Of a stretch of 64,000 nt of DNA, positions 1 to 8,536 are shown piece after piece. The DNA is from Bacteroidales bacterium (GTDB taxonomy: Bacteria > Bacteroidota > Bacteroidia > Bacteroidales > Paludibacteraceae): positions 1 through 64,000 of the forward strand of contig SUXC01000005.1 in assembly GCA_015061165.1 (NCBI GenBank), written 5' to 3'. How positions within the stretch are numbered: the stretch's first letter is position 1; every line of letters begins with the position of its first letter. The notes below the pieces were generated by a model. It saw only the letters and a list, made by a program, of their open reading frames with translations, had not been told where the DNA came from and did not search any database. A program made the translations under genes and the position numbers.

Positions 1-85
1 TACTAATAAACTTATCCGTCAAGCATTCGCTGTTGTTAATAATAATCAACCTTATATCGATGGATATGTATCAACTTTTGCATAA
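1..85 (+). CDS. 3' end of a truncated gene, possibly a transposase
   Basis: Frame 2 is open from the left edge to a TAA at 83-85 and ends in NKLIRQAFAVVNNNQPYIDG plus six residues. The ending resembles the C-terminus of IS110-type transposases as I remember them, but only about 27 residues are visible. A large hairpin follows 50 bases downstream, which would suit the end of a gene or an element. The coding reading is fairly safe because it is protein-like and convergent with the next gene. The transposase label is a guess. Confidence 0.4.
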   Translation, partial: TNKLIRQAFAVVNNNQPYIDGYVSTFA

Positions 86-136
86 AAATCGCTTTTTTTG
101 TTAAAAATTTATTATAGTTCGTCAATTCATGTTTGT

Positions 137-194
137 ATTTTGTTTTTCGCTCAAATAAATGCAACGAGTTGCATTGGTGAGCGAAAACAAAAAT
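137..194. terminator. Large AT-rich hairpin between convergent genes
   Basis: Outer arms TTTGTTTTTCGCTCA and TGAGCGAAAACAAA pair almost perfectly. Inside them AATGCAAC and GTTGCATT form an 8-bp stem around GA. Both flanks are T- or A-rich, so the structure could terminate both the truncated plus-strand gene and the beta-glucan operon that ends at 209. It could also be the terminal hairpin of an insertion element. Confidence 0.6.
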
Positions 195-208
195 GGTTAC
201 TTGTTTTT

Positions 209-3200
209 TTATAGTTCTATTATTAACTGTTTGATTTCGCCATCGCGGGCGAAGATGTGTTTGCTTTGTTCTGGAGTGAGGGTTACACAACCTGTGCCCT
301 TGCCCGTTTTGCGGTAGATAATCTCTGTGCCACAATACGAGAAGCGCAGTTCGCCATGTTGAGGCGAAAGGTTAGAAGATTTGAAATCTACATCGGTGAG
401 CATGATGGGGCAGAAGGTGATTTGTCCATCTTGCACGTGTACGCCCAACTCGAAGAAGCGAGAGATAATGTCCTCCTTGACCTGTCCTGTCATGCCTGGT
501 TGTTGAACACCGCTCATAGAAGGCGTATGCGAATAAGCATCAAATGGGAAAGATCCGTACTCGGCAGGGGTCTTGTGGGAGCCGATGCCTTCTCTAATCG
601 CCTTGTAATGGGCGATTAGATTGGACGCAGCTTCGCTGCTATGGGACGGCGTTCCGCCTATTGGATATTGGCTATTGGCTTGAATACATTCGCCGACGGC
701 GAGGAGGAGTTTGCTGACCATGTGCCAGTAGATACAACTCAGACCTTCGTACTTGTAGAACGTGCCTGAACGACCTGTGAACGCATGGTGGTTGAAGAGC
801 TGTTCGTAGAGATTGAGCAGTTGCTCTGTCTCCTCTGGGGTGATGTCTTCGCTGCTCTTTTGGATAGCGCGCAGGAGGAAGTCGGCATTGTTGAAGTTAG
901 CCGAGAAATGTACCTTACCAGTGCAGTCCTGCGTGAGGATATCCGTAGCATGATGAGCCAAGAGGCGTTGCACGATAGGCAAGGATAATGCCTCCTCTGG
1001 CAGGGTGTTCATATCTAAGAAGGAAGCGCGTTTGCGTGCGGGATAGAGCATGTAGCTGCGTTGGTCTTCGCGATAAAGTGCGGATTGGCGCATAGCGTCC
1101 AGCAAGTCGGCTGCTTGCTCGGTATTCAAACGGCGAGAAGAGAGGACTGCCACCTGACCCTCGAGCATCTCATAGAGATGGCTGATGGAGATAGTGCCAC
1201 GGTCGAACTTCACGAGATTGTAGGCATGGTACAGACCATCTTCGCGCTGATTGACATCGATAGACTGGTCGATGAAATCAAGCGTCATAATGAGGAACTG
1301 GCAGATGAGCGATGCGTCCATCTCCACTTTCTTACCAGAGTGTCCTGCGTAGATAGCATTGCGGTATGCCTCGCCTGCACGACCTACTTGGTCGGTAAAG
1401 GTGCGGCGGGTGTGGTCTGTGAAGGTAATTGGTTGGTCGGCTTGCTCTGGCAAGTGATTGACCATAGCGGTCAGTATATTGCGCAGGAAGAGTACCACCT
1501 CTTCGGAGAGCGCGTAGGTGTCGGATATAGGCGATGAGGCGAGAGGCAAGGAAGAATGGGCTGCGCCATCATAGAGTTGAATAAGGAAGGTCACGAAGCG
1601 GCGCATATAGTAGAGCGTGACCATAGAGGCACCATTGCCTACCAACGCATTATTGGCATCGTTCCACTCAGGGCGCAGGGTGTTCATCCATATACCTGCT
1701 TCGGGAATGAAATTGCTGAGTTTGGTGAGTAGTGTGATGAGCAGTTTCTCGGTGAAAGTAACCAAGAGTGGTTGGTCGTCAGTACCCATCACGAGGCGCG
1801 CATCTTGTCCGTAGGTGGACAGCTGTGAGAAGATATGGTCGTGGGCTGCTTGGTCGAACGTGATGGTGTTCTTAGGATTGCGCACGATGTCCGCATACGA
1901 GCGGAAGCGATAAGGCACAGCAGCGAAAGCAAACTCGCGCATGCCCAACATATCGCGCAACGCCTGTGGGTTGTGCTGGTGGCTGAGTTCGAGTAGGCGA
2001 CAGAGATAGATAATCTGGTGGTCGCCCCAATAGCCGATGTTTGACCAAGGGTTCTCGGGCTCGATGACCTCCCAATCAATGCCTTCGGAGGTCACTTTGT
2101 ATGGATTATAGCCATCGGCTGTGGTTGCGTTGAGGAACTTAGCGATGATACTATTCACATAATCAGGGTAGGAGAGCGATAGGGCTTCCCAGTTCTGGAA
2201 TATGTCGCGCCAGTTGCCTTGGTAGGAGATGATATGGTGGTCTTGCTCATCCTTCACGCGGATATCAAAGAGGTTCCATGGACGGCTGGGGTCGCCATGA
2301 CGGCGCGAGAATGTGAGTGGCAAGTACTCCATGAAGAGGCGGTGGAGTTGGTGGTCCTGACGCTCCTGCACCGCTTGGTCGAGTTCGGCATGAGAGATGG
2401 ACTCGGGCAGATTGGTGAGGAAGGTATGGTGTTTGTCTGCCAAAGCACGGTTGAAGAGGGCGACATGCGCTGCGAAAGCGGGACCAGAGATATGATAATT
2501 GTCGCAATAGAAGCCACCGCGCATGGTATTGAAGAGCGTGTTGGCAAAATGGCGTACATCGTTGGCCTCATCCGCCGTGGATTGTACACCATCGTTCTGC
2601 GCCACTATTTGGCGAAGGTTGGCGGTAGTGGTTTGCAGGGCTGATTGCAACTGCGCTACTGCATCGGGTTGCTGCATGAACGCCATGCTGCGGCGAACAG
2701 AAACAGCATCCTGCATGACGTCGCAGATGAAGTGCCACTGAAGTTCAGAGGTTAAAGGTGAAAGGTTAGAGGTTAAAGGCTGGGACATGTCTTTAACAGG
2801 GATGGTAGCAGTGAAATGGGCGAAGATGGCTCCGCGAACACCTTTGGACTCGGATTCTGGTTGGATAGTGCCACCACGACGGAACGTGTCGAGTTGGGTG
2901 CTTGAACAGAGATATTGGGTATCGGGAATCGGGTGTCGGGAATCGGATAAGGTATAAACAGTGTTGCAACGAAGGGATTCGCTGGGTTCGGCACGGTCCA
3001 CAAGGATAGCCTCCATGCGGAAGAGTACCATACCATTGCCTACATGTTCGGTGCGCTTGTAGCCATCGACCAGTGTGGAGAAGGTGTTTTGCGTGATACG
3101 CTCTACTCCCGAAGGCATGACATTCTGCAAGCCATCTAATACCTCGACGGTGATAGGGGCATCGGTCTCGTTGGAGAGATGAGCAGTGCGCACCCAACCG

Positions 3201-3619
3201 AGATGGGTAGCAGGTGCCCACTCGTAGGAGAAGATAAGTCCTAAATCTACATTCTCCTCGCGGAAGAGCAGGCGGTTGCCCGTTACCGACTTGGCAATGG
3301 AGCGAATAATATGGTAGGTGCCCATCTGACGCGATGAGAAGGGTTCCCATAGTTGGGTGCCTTGGGCAGTGTGTACGCGGAGGATAGTCTTAGGACCAGT
3401 CTGCTCGTAGTTCTCGGTGATCTTATCATCGGTGTAGTAAGGGAAAAGCACCTGTTCGGGGTTGCGGCGACCACATGTGAGTCCGCCTGTGGATGAGATG
3501 TACATCCAAAGGTCGGTATCGCTGGCCAACGATATGAAGAACGGCTGCATGTGATCGTAGTGATAGATGCAGTAGAAGCGTTCGCCGTGGATGTCTATGT
3601 AGTGTCCTGTGGGGGTCAT
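209..3619 (-). CDS. GH94/GH149/GH161-type glycan phosphorylase, probably on beta-1,3-glucan
   Basis: Predicted inverting phosphorylase that splits beta-glucan oligosaccharides with phosphate to release glucose-1-phosphate. The 1136-residue length is far above cellobiose phosphorylase (about 800) and fits GH149 and GH161, which act on beta-1,3-glucans. The N-terminus (MTPTGHYIDI) has no signal peptide, so it should be cytoplasmic. The segment PEWNDANNALVG near residue 650 matches the place of the catalytic Asp motif (WND) of GH94-like enzymes, and NPWSNIGYWGDHQ lies upstream. It is the last gene of a GH16/GH128 locus and follows a sugar symporter by 78 bases, so it probably handles imported oligosaccharides. 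Three stretches of its code are made of repeat DNA found elsewhere between genes. Family choice among GH94, GH149 and GH161 cannot be settled by eye. Confidence 0.8.
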   Translation of the reverse strand: MTPTGHYIDIHGERFYCIYHYDHMQPFFISLASDTDLWMYISSTGGLTCGRRNPEQVLFPYYTDDKITENYEQTGPKTILRVHTAQGTQLWEPFSSRQMGTYHIIRSIAKSVTGNRLLFREENVDLGLIFSYEWAPATHLGWVRTAHLSNETDAPITVEVLDGLQNVMPSGVERITQNTFSTLVDGYKRTEHVGNGMVLFRMEAILVDRAEPSESLRCNTVYTLSDSRHPIPDTQYLCSSTQLDTFRRGGTIQPESESKGVRGAIFAHFTATIPVKDMSQPLTSNLSPLTSELQWHFICDVMQDAVSVRRSMAFMQQPDAVAQLQSALQTTTANLRQIVAQNDGVQSTADEANDVRHFANTLFNTMRGGFYCDNYHISGPAFAAHVALFNRALADKHHTFLTNLPESISHAELDQAVQERQDHQLHRLFMEYLPLTFSRRHGDPSRPWNLFDIRVKDEQDHHIISYQGNWRDIFQNWEALSLSYPDYVNSIIAKFLNATTADGYNPYKVTSEGIDWEVIEPENPWSNIGYWGDHQIIYLCRLLELSHQHNPQALRDMLGMREFAFAAVPYRFRSYADIVRNPKNTITFDQAAHDHIFSQLSTYGQDARLVMGTDDQPLLVTFTEKLLITLLTKLSNFIPEAGIWMNTLRPEWNDANNALVGNGASMVTLYYMRRFVTFLIQLYDGAAHSSLPLASSPISDTYALSEEVVLFLRNILTAMVNHLPEQADQPITFTDHTRRTFTDQVGRAGEAYRNAIYAGHSGKKVEMDASLICQFLIMTLDFIDQSIDVNQREDGLYHAYNLVKFDRGTISISHLYEMLEGQVAVLSSRRLNTEQAADLLDAMRQSALYREDQRSYMLYPARKRASFLDMNTLPEEALSLPIVQRLLAHHATDILTQDCTGKVHFSANFNNADFLLRAIQKSSEDITPEETEQLLNLYEQLFNHHAFTGRSGTFYKYEGLSCIYWHMVSKLLLAVGECIQANSQYPIGGTPSHSSEAASNLIAHYKAIREGIGSHKTPAEYGSFPFDAYSHTPSMSGVQQPGMTGQVKEDIISRFFELGVHVQDGQITFCPIMLTDVDFKSSNLSPQHGELRFSYCGTEIIYRKTGKGTGCVTLTPEQSKHIFARDGEIKQLIIEL
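594..680. repeat. Repeat-type DNA inside the phosphorylase gene
   Basis: The stretch holds an inverted pair around TAATCGCC/GGCGATTA, a GCAGCTTCGCTGC mini-hairpin, GGCGTTCCGCC, and TATTGGATATTGGCTATTGG. The same pieces (CTTCGC mini-hairpins, AGCCAAT units) build the gaps near 60480 and 62200. In frame it encodes a Ser/Ala-rich segment, so it is tolerated as an insertion near the C-terminus. Confidence 0.65.
2747..2780. repeat. TTTAACCTC-type repeat inside the phosphorylase gene
   Basis: AGAGGTTAAAGGTGAAAGG and the bases after it are the reverse complement of the CCTTTAACCTCTAACC repeats seen between genes at 24750, 29905, 48641 and 59060. Read in frame it gives a Pro/Leu/Thr/Ser-rich stretch (QPLTSNLSPLTSE). 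Confidence 0.8.
2912..2950. repeat. GGGAATC-type repeat inside the phosphorylase gene
   Basis: Units TCGGGAATCGGGTGTCGGG match the repeats that fill the gaps at 3630, 5155 and 31405. In frame they encode SDSRHPIPDTQY, a Pro/Asp-rich loop about 220 residues into the protein. Confidence 0.8.
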
Positions 3620-3629
3620 TGTTGCTTTG

Positions 3630-3697
3630 TTTGAGTCGGGATTCGGGAGTCGGGAATCCGATCTTTTTTGGAATCGGGAGTCGGGAGTCCGAGGGTA
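3630..3697. repeat. GGGAATC/GGGAGTC repeat cluster between genes
   Basis: Almost the whole gap between the phosphorylase and the symporter gene consists of degenerate GTCGGGA and ATCGGGA units. No promoter box is visible, so the two genes are probably on one transcript. Confidence 0.8.
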
Positions 3698-5134
3698 TTA
3701 ATTGTTACGTTGTTCGAGCTCGGTTTTCATTTGTTGCAGGGTTGGGGTATCGAGGTTGTAGAATGCAAGCAGGATAGCGCATGATGCATAGAGTACACCT
3801 GGCAAGATGCCAAAGAGCCAATGGATACTGGTCATGATAGTAGGGTCGTTCTGGATTTGTTGCAAGCCCATTGTAGCATCAAAATGAACGGCTGTCATAA
3901 TGGCACCAAACAAGGCAGCACCGATAGACCAACCAATCTTCTGTGCAAAGACCGCAGCAGAGAGGCACAGACCTGTGGTGCGGCGTTGGAACTTCCACTC
4001 GCCATAGTCTGCTGCATCGGCAAGCATGGTCCATAGCAACGAGATAGCAGGTGCATAGGCAATCTTACCCAAGCAGTTGAAGACATTAATGAGTACGAAA
4101 TTGGTGCCTGCGAAATAGAGCAAGCAGAAGAATAGTCCTGAGAGTAATGAGCAGACAATATAGAGTTGCTTAGCGCCAAACTTCTTTACGAGTGGTTTGG
4201 TGGTAGGTATAGCGATGATGAGTGCTACTGTACCGAGGATGTTGAAGATTTGGCTCTTGGATTCGGCATCGAGGAAATACTTGAAGTAGTAGGTAGCGGA
4301 GATGTTTTGGATAGCAAACATGATAAACGATACAATACCAACAAGCATCAATACCACCCATGGGCGGTTCTTGAAGAGGTACTTGAAGTCATGTTTGAGG
4401 TCGGTCTCCTGACGTTTAGGTGGAGCAATACGCTCTTTGGTGGTAGCAAAAGTGATGAGGAAGAGAACCACCCCTATTACACCGAAGATAGCCACGAGGT
4501 ATCTGAAACCAATGATATAGGATGAGCGTACGAGGTCGGTATTACCCGCGCCGCTTTCCATAAAGAGTTTGCGCGCACCGTCATCAGACATAATGGAATA
4601 GTCCATGCCTGTAGCGTGCGAGCCGAGGTAGTACACGATATAGAGTGCGAAGCCCGAAACGAGTAACTGACCGATATTGGCAGCCACGAAACGGTAGGAG
4701 TTGAGTCCTGCGCGCTCGATGGAGTCGTTGGTCATCACGGCTCCCAAAGAGGAGTAAGGGATATTGACCACAGCATATATGATACGCAAGCCAATAAACA
4801 TAGGCAGGATATATGCGATGAGGGCATCGCCTTGCAGGTCAGGACCGAGGAAGGCAAGGAAGACAAACAGCGCAAAAGGAATGCAACCGTAGAGCAAGAA
4901 CGGACGGAACTTACCCCAACGGGTATTGGTGCGGTCTGCCCAGATACCTACGATAGGATCCATAACCGCATCCATGATAGTGCCAAGGATAGCGATGGCA
5001 GTGGACCATGCAGGGCTGATACCGAGTACGTCGGTATAGTAGAATATTAACCAGAAATTGACCATGTCCCACACAAAGTGTGAGGCGGTATCACCAAGGC
5101 TGTAGCCGAGTTTTTCTTTGATGGAGAGTTTCAT
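3698..5134 (-). CDS. GPH-family (MelB-like) sugar:cation symporter
   Basis: Inner-membrane carrier of the glycoside-pentoside-hexuronide family within the major facilitator superfamily. The 478-residue length and about 12 hydrophobic segments are typical. The N-terminal KEKLGYSLGDTASHF and the DPIVGIWADRTNTRWGKFRP stretch, with its Asp and Arg residues, carry the family signature. It lies between a GH16 gene and the phosphorylase gene, which suggests it imports beta-1,3-gluco-oligosaccharides from the periplasm for intracellular phosphorolysis. No own promoter is seen; it should be read with the operon. The substrate is inferred from context only. Confidence 0.88.
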   Translation of the reverse strand: MKLSIKEKLGYSLGDTASHFVWDMVNFWLIFYYTDVLGISPAWSTAIAILGTIMDAVMDPIVGIWADRTNTRWGKFRPFLLYGCIPFALFVFLAFLGPDLQGDALIAYILPMFIGLRIIYAVVNIPYSSLGAVMTNDSIERAGLNSYRFVAANIGQLLVSGFALYIVYYLGSHATGMDYSIMSDDGARKLFMESGAGNTDLVRSSYIIGFRYLVAIFGVIGVVLFLITFATTKERIAPPKRQETDLKHDFKYLFKNRPWVVLMLVGIVSFIMFAIQNISATYYFKYFLDAESKSQIFNILGTVALIIAIPTTKPLVKKFGAKQLYIVCSLLSGLFFCLLYFAGTNFVLINVFNCLGKIAYAPAISLLWTMLADAADYGEWKFQRRTTGLCLSAAVFAQKIGWSIGAALFGAIMTAVHFDATMGLQQIQNDPTIMTSIHWLFGILPGVLYASCAILLAFYNLDTPTLQQMKTELEQRNN

Positions 5135-5151
5135 GATTCATTATTTTTTTG

Positions 5152-5214
5152 AGAGTCGGGAGTCGCGAGTCGGGAATCGGGAATTGTGAATCGGGAATCG
5201 CGAGTCGGGACTCT
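5152..5214. repeat. GGGAATC/GCGAGTC repeat cluster
   Basis: Nine or so degenerate seven- to eight-base units (AGTCGGG, AGTCGCG, AATCGGG) fill the gap and run up to the stop codon of the GH16 gene at 5213. Confidence 0.8.
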
Positions 5215-6187
5215 AGTGGTTAAACTGGTATATGCGAATATAATCAATGTACATTTTGACAGGGGTGCCATCTGCGGGTAGGGCGGTTACACGTTGGAAG
5301 TTCTCGTGGTCGGCAGTATATACCTCGGGGTACTTCTCGTGCATTGGTAGCCCTGGGAAGAAGCCACCTACTGCTAAGTTGAGCACGATATAGAATGGAT
5401 GGTTGAAGTAGTGTCCTGGTTCGTTGATAGATTTATCACGCAGCGAGAGTGCGAAATAAGGTGCTACCTCAGGATATTGGTCTTGGTCAAGGTACATAGC
5501 CAGACTATCTTCCGTCCAAATGACGGTGAAGAGGTGGAAGTCGCCTTGCACAGGATAAGCAGCTTCGCATACGCCTGCTTCGTTAGGGTACTTGCCATCG
5601 TTAAAACTTTCGCCCCAGTGCGCAGCCCCGTTGAAATAGCGGTCGGAAAGACCTTTCTCGATACCATCTTTGTGACCCATCTCTACAATGTCGATCTCGC
5701 CGCATTTAGGCCATACTACGCGCCCTTGTGCAGCCAACTGCTCGCGCTGACGGTCGATAGAGTCATCGTTGCCGAGGTTGGTAGCAAGATTATTGCCGAG
5801 CATCCAGAACGCAGGCCACAAGCCATCGGCAGTGTGAGGGAAAGCGATACGCGCCTCGATCTTGCCATAACAAACGGTAACTTTGTCCTGAGTATTGACA
5901 CGTGCCGAAGTGGCAGGGCGATTGCGATAGTCCTCGCGTTTGGCATTGAGCACGAGGCATGACTCGCCCGATACGGGGTGGCGTTCGATAGTGACATTGC
6001 GGGGGGTGTAGTATTGCATCTCGGCATTGCCTCCACCACGAGCGTTATCGTCCACGTTCCAATAAGCAGTGTCCAGCGTAGGGGCATTGAAATCATCTTC
6101 CCATACGAGGGTATAGGGCTGTTTAGCGTGGCAGGATGATAGCAGCACTGCGCTTAACGATAAGAATATAAACTTAAAGGGTTTCAA
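5213..6187 (-). CDS. GH16 endo-beta-1,3-glucanase (laminarinase), lipoprotein
   Basis: Secreted endo-acting glucanase with a GH16 fold. The N-terminus MKPFKFIFLSLSAVLLSSCH is a lipoprotein signal with Cys near residue 19, so the enzyme is probably anchored to the outer membrane. The catalytic motif reads GEIDIVE at about residue 162, which gives the E-x-D-x-x-E pattern of laminarinase-type GH16. The domain covers almost the whole 324 residues, with no accessory module. It is the third of three GH16 genes in the operon. Laminarin or a mixed-linkage beta-glucan is the likely substrate; GH16 also contains agarases and carrageenases, but the GH128 and phosphorylase neighbours favour beta-1,3-glucan. 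Confidence 0.9.
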   Translation of the reverse strand: MKPFKFIFLSLSAVLLSSCHAKQPYTLVWEDDFNAPTLDTAYWNVDDNARGGGNAEMQYYTPRNVTIERHPVSGESCLVLNAKREDYRNRPATSARVNTQDKVTVCYGKIEARIAFPHTADGLWPAFWMLGNNLATNLGNDDSIDRQREQLAAQGRVVWPKCGEIDIVEMGHKDGIEKGLSDRYFNGAAHWGESFNDGKYPNEAGVCEAAYPVQGDFHLFTVIWTEDSLAMYLDQDQYPEVAPYFALSLRDKSINEPGHYFNHPFYIVLNLAVGGFFPGLPMHEKYPEVYTADHENFQRVTALPADGTPVKMYIDYIRIYQFNH

Positions 6188-6207
6188 TGTTTTTATGTAT
6201 TAAAGGG

Positions 6208-7263
6208 TTATTGTATTTGTTGTCCTACGATATTGTATAGTTGTCCGTTTTTGCGGATGAAGATTTGTCCGTTGTGGATGATTTTTTGTGCAGGTTGGGA
6301 TAGAGTAATATCTTCTACTGCGGTATCGTCGTCGGGTTCGATTGCATCGGAAGGCGATGGAGAGATGAAAGTCTCTTTGTCGGTGCCCTGTTGGTAGATA
6401 CGAATCCAGTCAATATAGACCGAACGTGGGCCATCGGCAAGAGCCGTAATCTTGTTGATGTCCCAAATCTGAGGGAAGTTGCCACCTACGGCGAGGTTAG
6501 CGATGATGAAGTTAGGCTTAGCAAAGACACGACTGCGGTCGTAGTTAGCATCGTTGTTGGGCTCAAGGTCAGCGTGGAAGTATGGTTTTACGCCTGGGTT
6601 GGCATCGCGGTCCATATACATGTCGATAGAGGTGGGTGTCCAGATCATGGTGACAATATGGAAGGTGTCTTCTACGGAATAAGGATAGGTGATGTCTTGT
6701 GCATCGCACCACACGGTGTTCCATGCTGAGCCGAGATGGAGTGCGCCATTGAAGTAGCGGTCTTGGGTGCCACGGTTGATACCATTGGCATTGCCCAACT
6801 CAATGATGTCGGTCTCTCCGCAACGTGGCCATCCTACTTGGTCGAAGTCATTACCCATCTGCCAGAATGCAGGCCATAAGCCATTGGCAGTGTTGGGGAA
6901 CTTGATACGGGCTTCGATCTTGCCGAAGGTGTAGTAGAGATTATTCTTGCTATTGACACGACCCGAAGTGCATTTCTTACCTTGGTAATCCTCTTTGGTG
7001 GCAGTGAGCACAAGGCAATGCTTGCCGGTGATAGGTTCTACGTCAAGGGTTACACCTTTCTCGCAATAGTATTGCAACTCGTTGTTGCCACCACCATCGC
7101 CATTAACCTCTATGTTCCACACATTGCGGTCGAGGGTAGCGTCGGTGAAGTCTTCGTTCCAAACGAGGGTGTAGTCGTCTGCGATGAGGCGATAAGGCGA
7201 AGAGGCGAGGAGGATCGCGAAGAGAATTATGAATTTTGAATTTTGAATTAAGATAGTTTTCAT
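6208..7263 (-). CDS. GH16 endo-beta-glucanase, secreted, with C-terminal tag
   Basis: GH16 enzyme of 351 residues with catalytic motif GETDIIE near residue 148. The track start at 7293 overlaps the upstream gene; ATG 7263 lies eight bases after that gene's stop and starts a better signal peptide. The leader has no lipobox, unlike the other two GH16 proteins. It ends with KIIHNGQIFIRKNGQLYNIV and a few more residues, the tag shared by four other secreted proteins here, which suggests a different export or anchoring route. The signal peptide is encoded by intergenic-type repeats (AATTCAAAATTCATAATTC, then CCTCGCCTCTTCGCC), so the leader may have been acquired from repeat DNA. Confidence 0.88.
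   Translation of the reverse strand: MKTILIQNSKFIILFAILLASSPYRLIADDYTLVWNEDFTDATLDRNVWNIEVNGDGGGNNELQYYCEKGVTLDVEPITGKHCLVLTATKEDYQGKKCTSGRVNSKNNLYYTFGKIEARIKFPNTANGLWPAFWQMGNDFDQVGWPRCGETDIIELGNANGINRGTQDRYFNGALHLGSAWNTVWCDAQDITYPYSVEDTFHIVTMIWTPTSIDMYMDRDANPGVKPYFHADLEPNNDANYDRSRVFAKPNFIIANLAVGGNFPQIWDINKITALADGPRSVYIDWIRIYQQGTDKETFISPSPSDAIEPDDDTAVEDITLSQPAQKIIHNGQIFIRKNGQLYNIVGQQIQ
7190..7258. repeat. Repeat DNA that encodes a signal peptide
   Basis: On the minus strand this reads AATTCAAAATTCAAAATTC-type units followed by CCTCGCCTCTTCGCCTTATC-type units. The first family also fills 28518-28585 and 34547-34592. The second occurs inside the gene at 55029. Here both are in frame and supply residues 5 to about 28 of the GH16 enzyme. 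Confidence 0.75.
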
Positions 7264-7271
7264 GGGATTAT

Positions 7272-8516
7272 TTATTGTAAAAGTTGGTAGCAATTAAAGG
7301 TTCCTTTTAGTGCTTCAAGGCGGAGGGTATGGTTGCCGAGCGGTGGGATGACGGTAGTGGTGAGCGTAGTAGGGGCTTGCAAATCATTAGTTTTTGGCAT
7401 GTCCACTATAGCTTGGGCTACACCATCAATAGAAATACATACTTGACTATTGACGATGGAAGCGTATTGTATTTGCAGCGGTTGTTTGCTTTGTACATTG
7501 ATTTGATAATCAATCCATTGTCCTTGCATGAAGGATTGGATGTAGAGTTGGTTGTTATCAGTAACGCGCAAAGATATATTTTCCTCTTTCAGGGCGATGT
7601 ATTGGTGTGCACCTACGCCCTTTTCGAGAGAGAGGTAGGCGTTTTTGTCGAAAGAAGAGAACTGGGTGAAGATTTGTCCGAGTGGCGTGAGAAGGACTGG
7701 CGAGCCGTGGGTGAGGAGTTGCATATAAGGTGCAGAATCCACTTTGCCACTGGTGCGAGGCATGAACCATGCGTAGCGTTCTACGTGAGGGTTTTGCTCC
7801 ATGTGGTTGAGGACAGAGCACATATAGTCCATTTGCTTCTCTACATTGCTTGGCACAGGATCCCATGCGCAGAACTCGGTCATCCAGATGGGTTTGCCGT
7901 ATTTCTCAAAACGCTTGATATAATCTTTGACTGCAGAAGGCGATGCCATGTAGCAGTGGATAGCAATAGCGTGGATATTGTCAAGGGAGACGTTGGGCTG
8001 TGCAAAGAACTCATCGAGCCACTTGATAGGGTCGTGATAGCCCGCGAGTGTGCCATAGTTCATGGCAGGGGAGATGAGTTTGAGGTTCAGTTCTCGGGCT
8101 AATGCTACCACTTGTGGCCACTGCTCAGCCGCCTGCGCAGGGGTCATATTGCATTGGTCAGTGAGGTTAGGTTCGTTGAAGCCAAGCAGGTACTTGGTAT
8201 TAGGGTGCTCTTGCACGTACTGACGAATCTTGGCTGCACTATAGGAGCCATTCCAACACATAGGGCAGAAGTCCATCTCGTTGGTATCGAACCAAAGGGC
8301 AGCGGTGCTGTTTTGGTCGTTTGCCCAGTTGTAGGACCATGAGATAGCAGGCGAGAGTAATGGGAGGTCCTGGATATTGGTGAAGTTGAAGGACACACCG
8401 CGTTTGGCACTCTTCTGCATAAGAGAGGGCTGGTCGTGCGTAGGGGAGTTGCCGTTGCAAGAGATTAGGAAGAGAGCACTTATTACAACAAATATTTTAC
8501 TACTTAGCTGTTTCAT
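7272..8516 (-). CDS. GH128 (Asl1-like) endo-beta-1,3-glucanase, lipoprotein
   Basis: Glycosyl hydrolase with an Asl1-type catalytic core, the fold of GH128 endo-beta-1,3-glucanases. GFNEPN at about residue 111 and WMTEFCAW at about residue 210 give the two expected catalytic glutamates. HCYMASP between them is also typical. The leader MKQLSSKIFVVISALFLISC is a lipoprotein signal, so the enzyme should sit on the cell surface or in the periplasm. After the catalytic domain (to about residue 285) there is a C-terminal beta-rich region of about 120 residues that may bind glucan. It is read between two GH16 genes, which strengthens the beta-1,3-glucan assignment for the whole locus. Confidence 0.87.
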   Translation of the reverse strand: MKQLSSKIFVVISALFLISCNGNSPTHDQPSLMQKSAKRGVSFNFTNIQDLPLLSPAISWSYNWANDQNSTAALWFDTNEMDFCPMCWNGSYSAAKIRQYVQEHPNTKYLLGFNEPNLTDQCNMTPAQAAEQWPQVVALARELNLKLISPAMNYGTLAGYHDPIKWLDEFFAQPNVSLDNIHAIAIHCYMASPSAVKDYIKRFEKYGKPIWMTEFCAWDPVPSNVEKQMDYMCSVLNHMEQNPHVERYAWFMPRTSGKVDSAPYMQLLTHGSPVLLTPLGQIFTQFSSFDKNAYLSLEKGVGAHQYIALKEENISLRVTDNNQLYIQSFMQGQWIDYQINVQSKQPLQIQYASIVNSQVCISIDGVAQAIVDMPKTNDLQAPTTLTTTVIPPLGNHTLRLEALKGTFNCYQLLQ

Positions 8517-8536
8517 AGTAACATTATCAAAATTAC

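Noticed and set aside
1-208. Complete insertion sequence at the left edge
   Set aside because: Only a 27-codon tail and a hairpin are visible; no inverted repeat pair or target duplication can be checked.
1061-2644. Several plus-strand ORFs across the phosphorylase gene
   Set aside because: All are complementary-strand shadows of a continuous 1136-codon gene with recognisable motifs.
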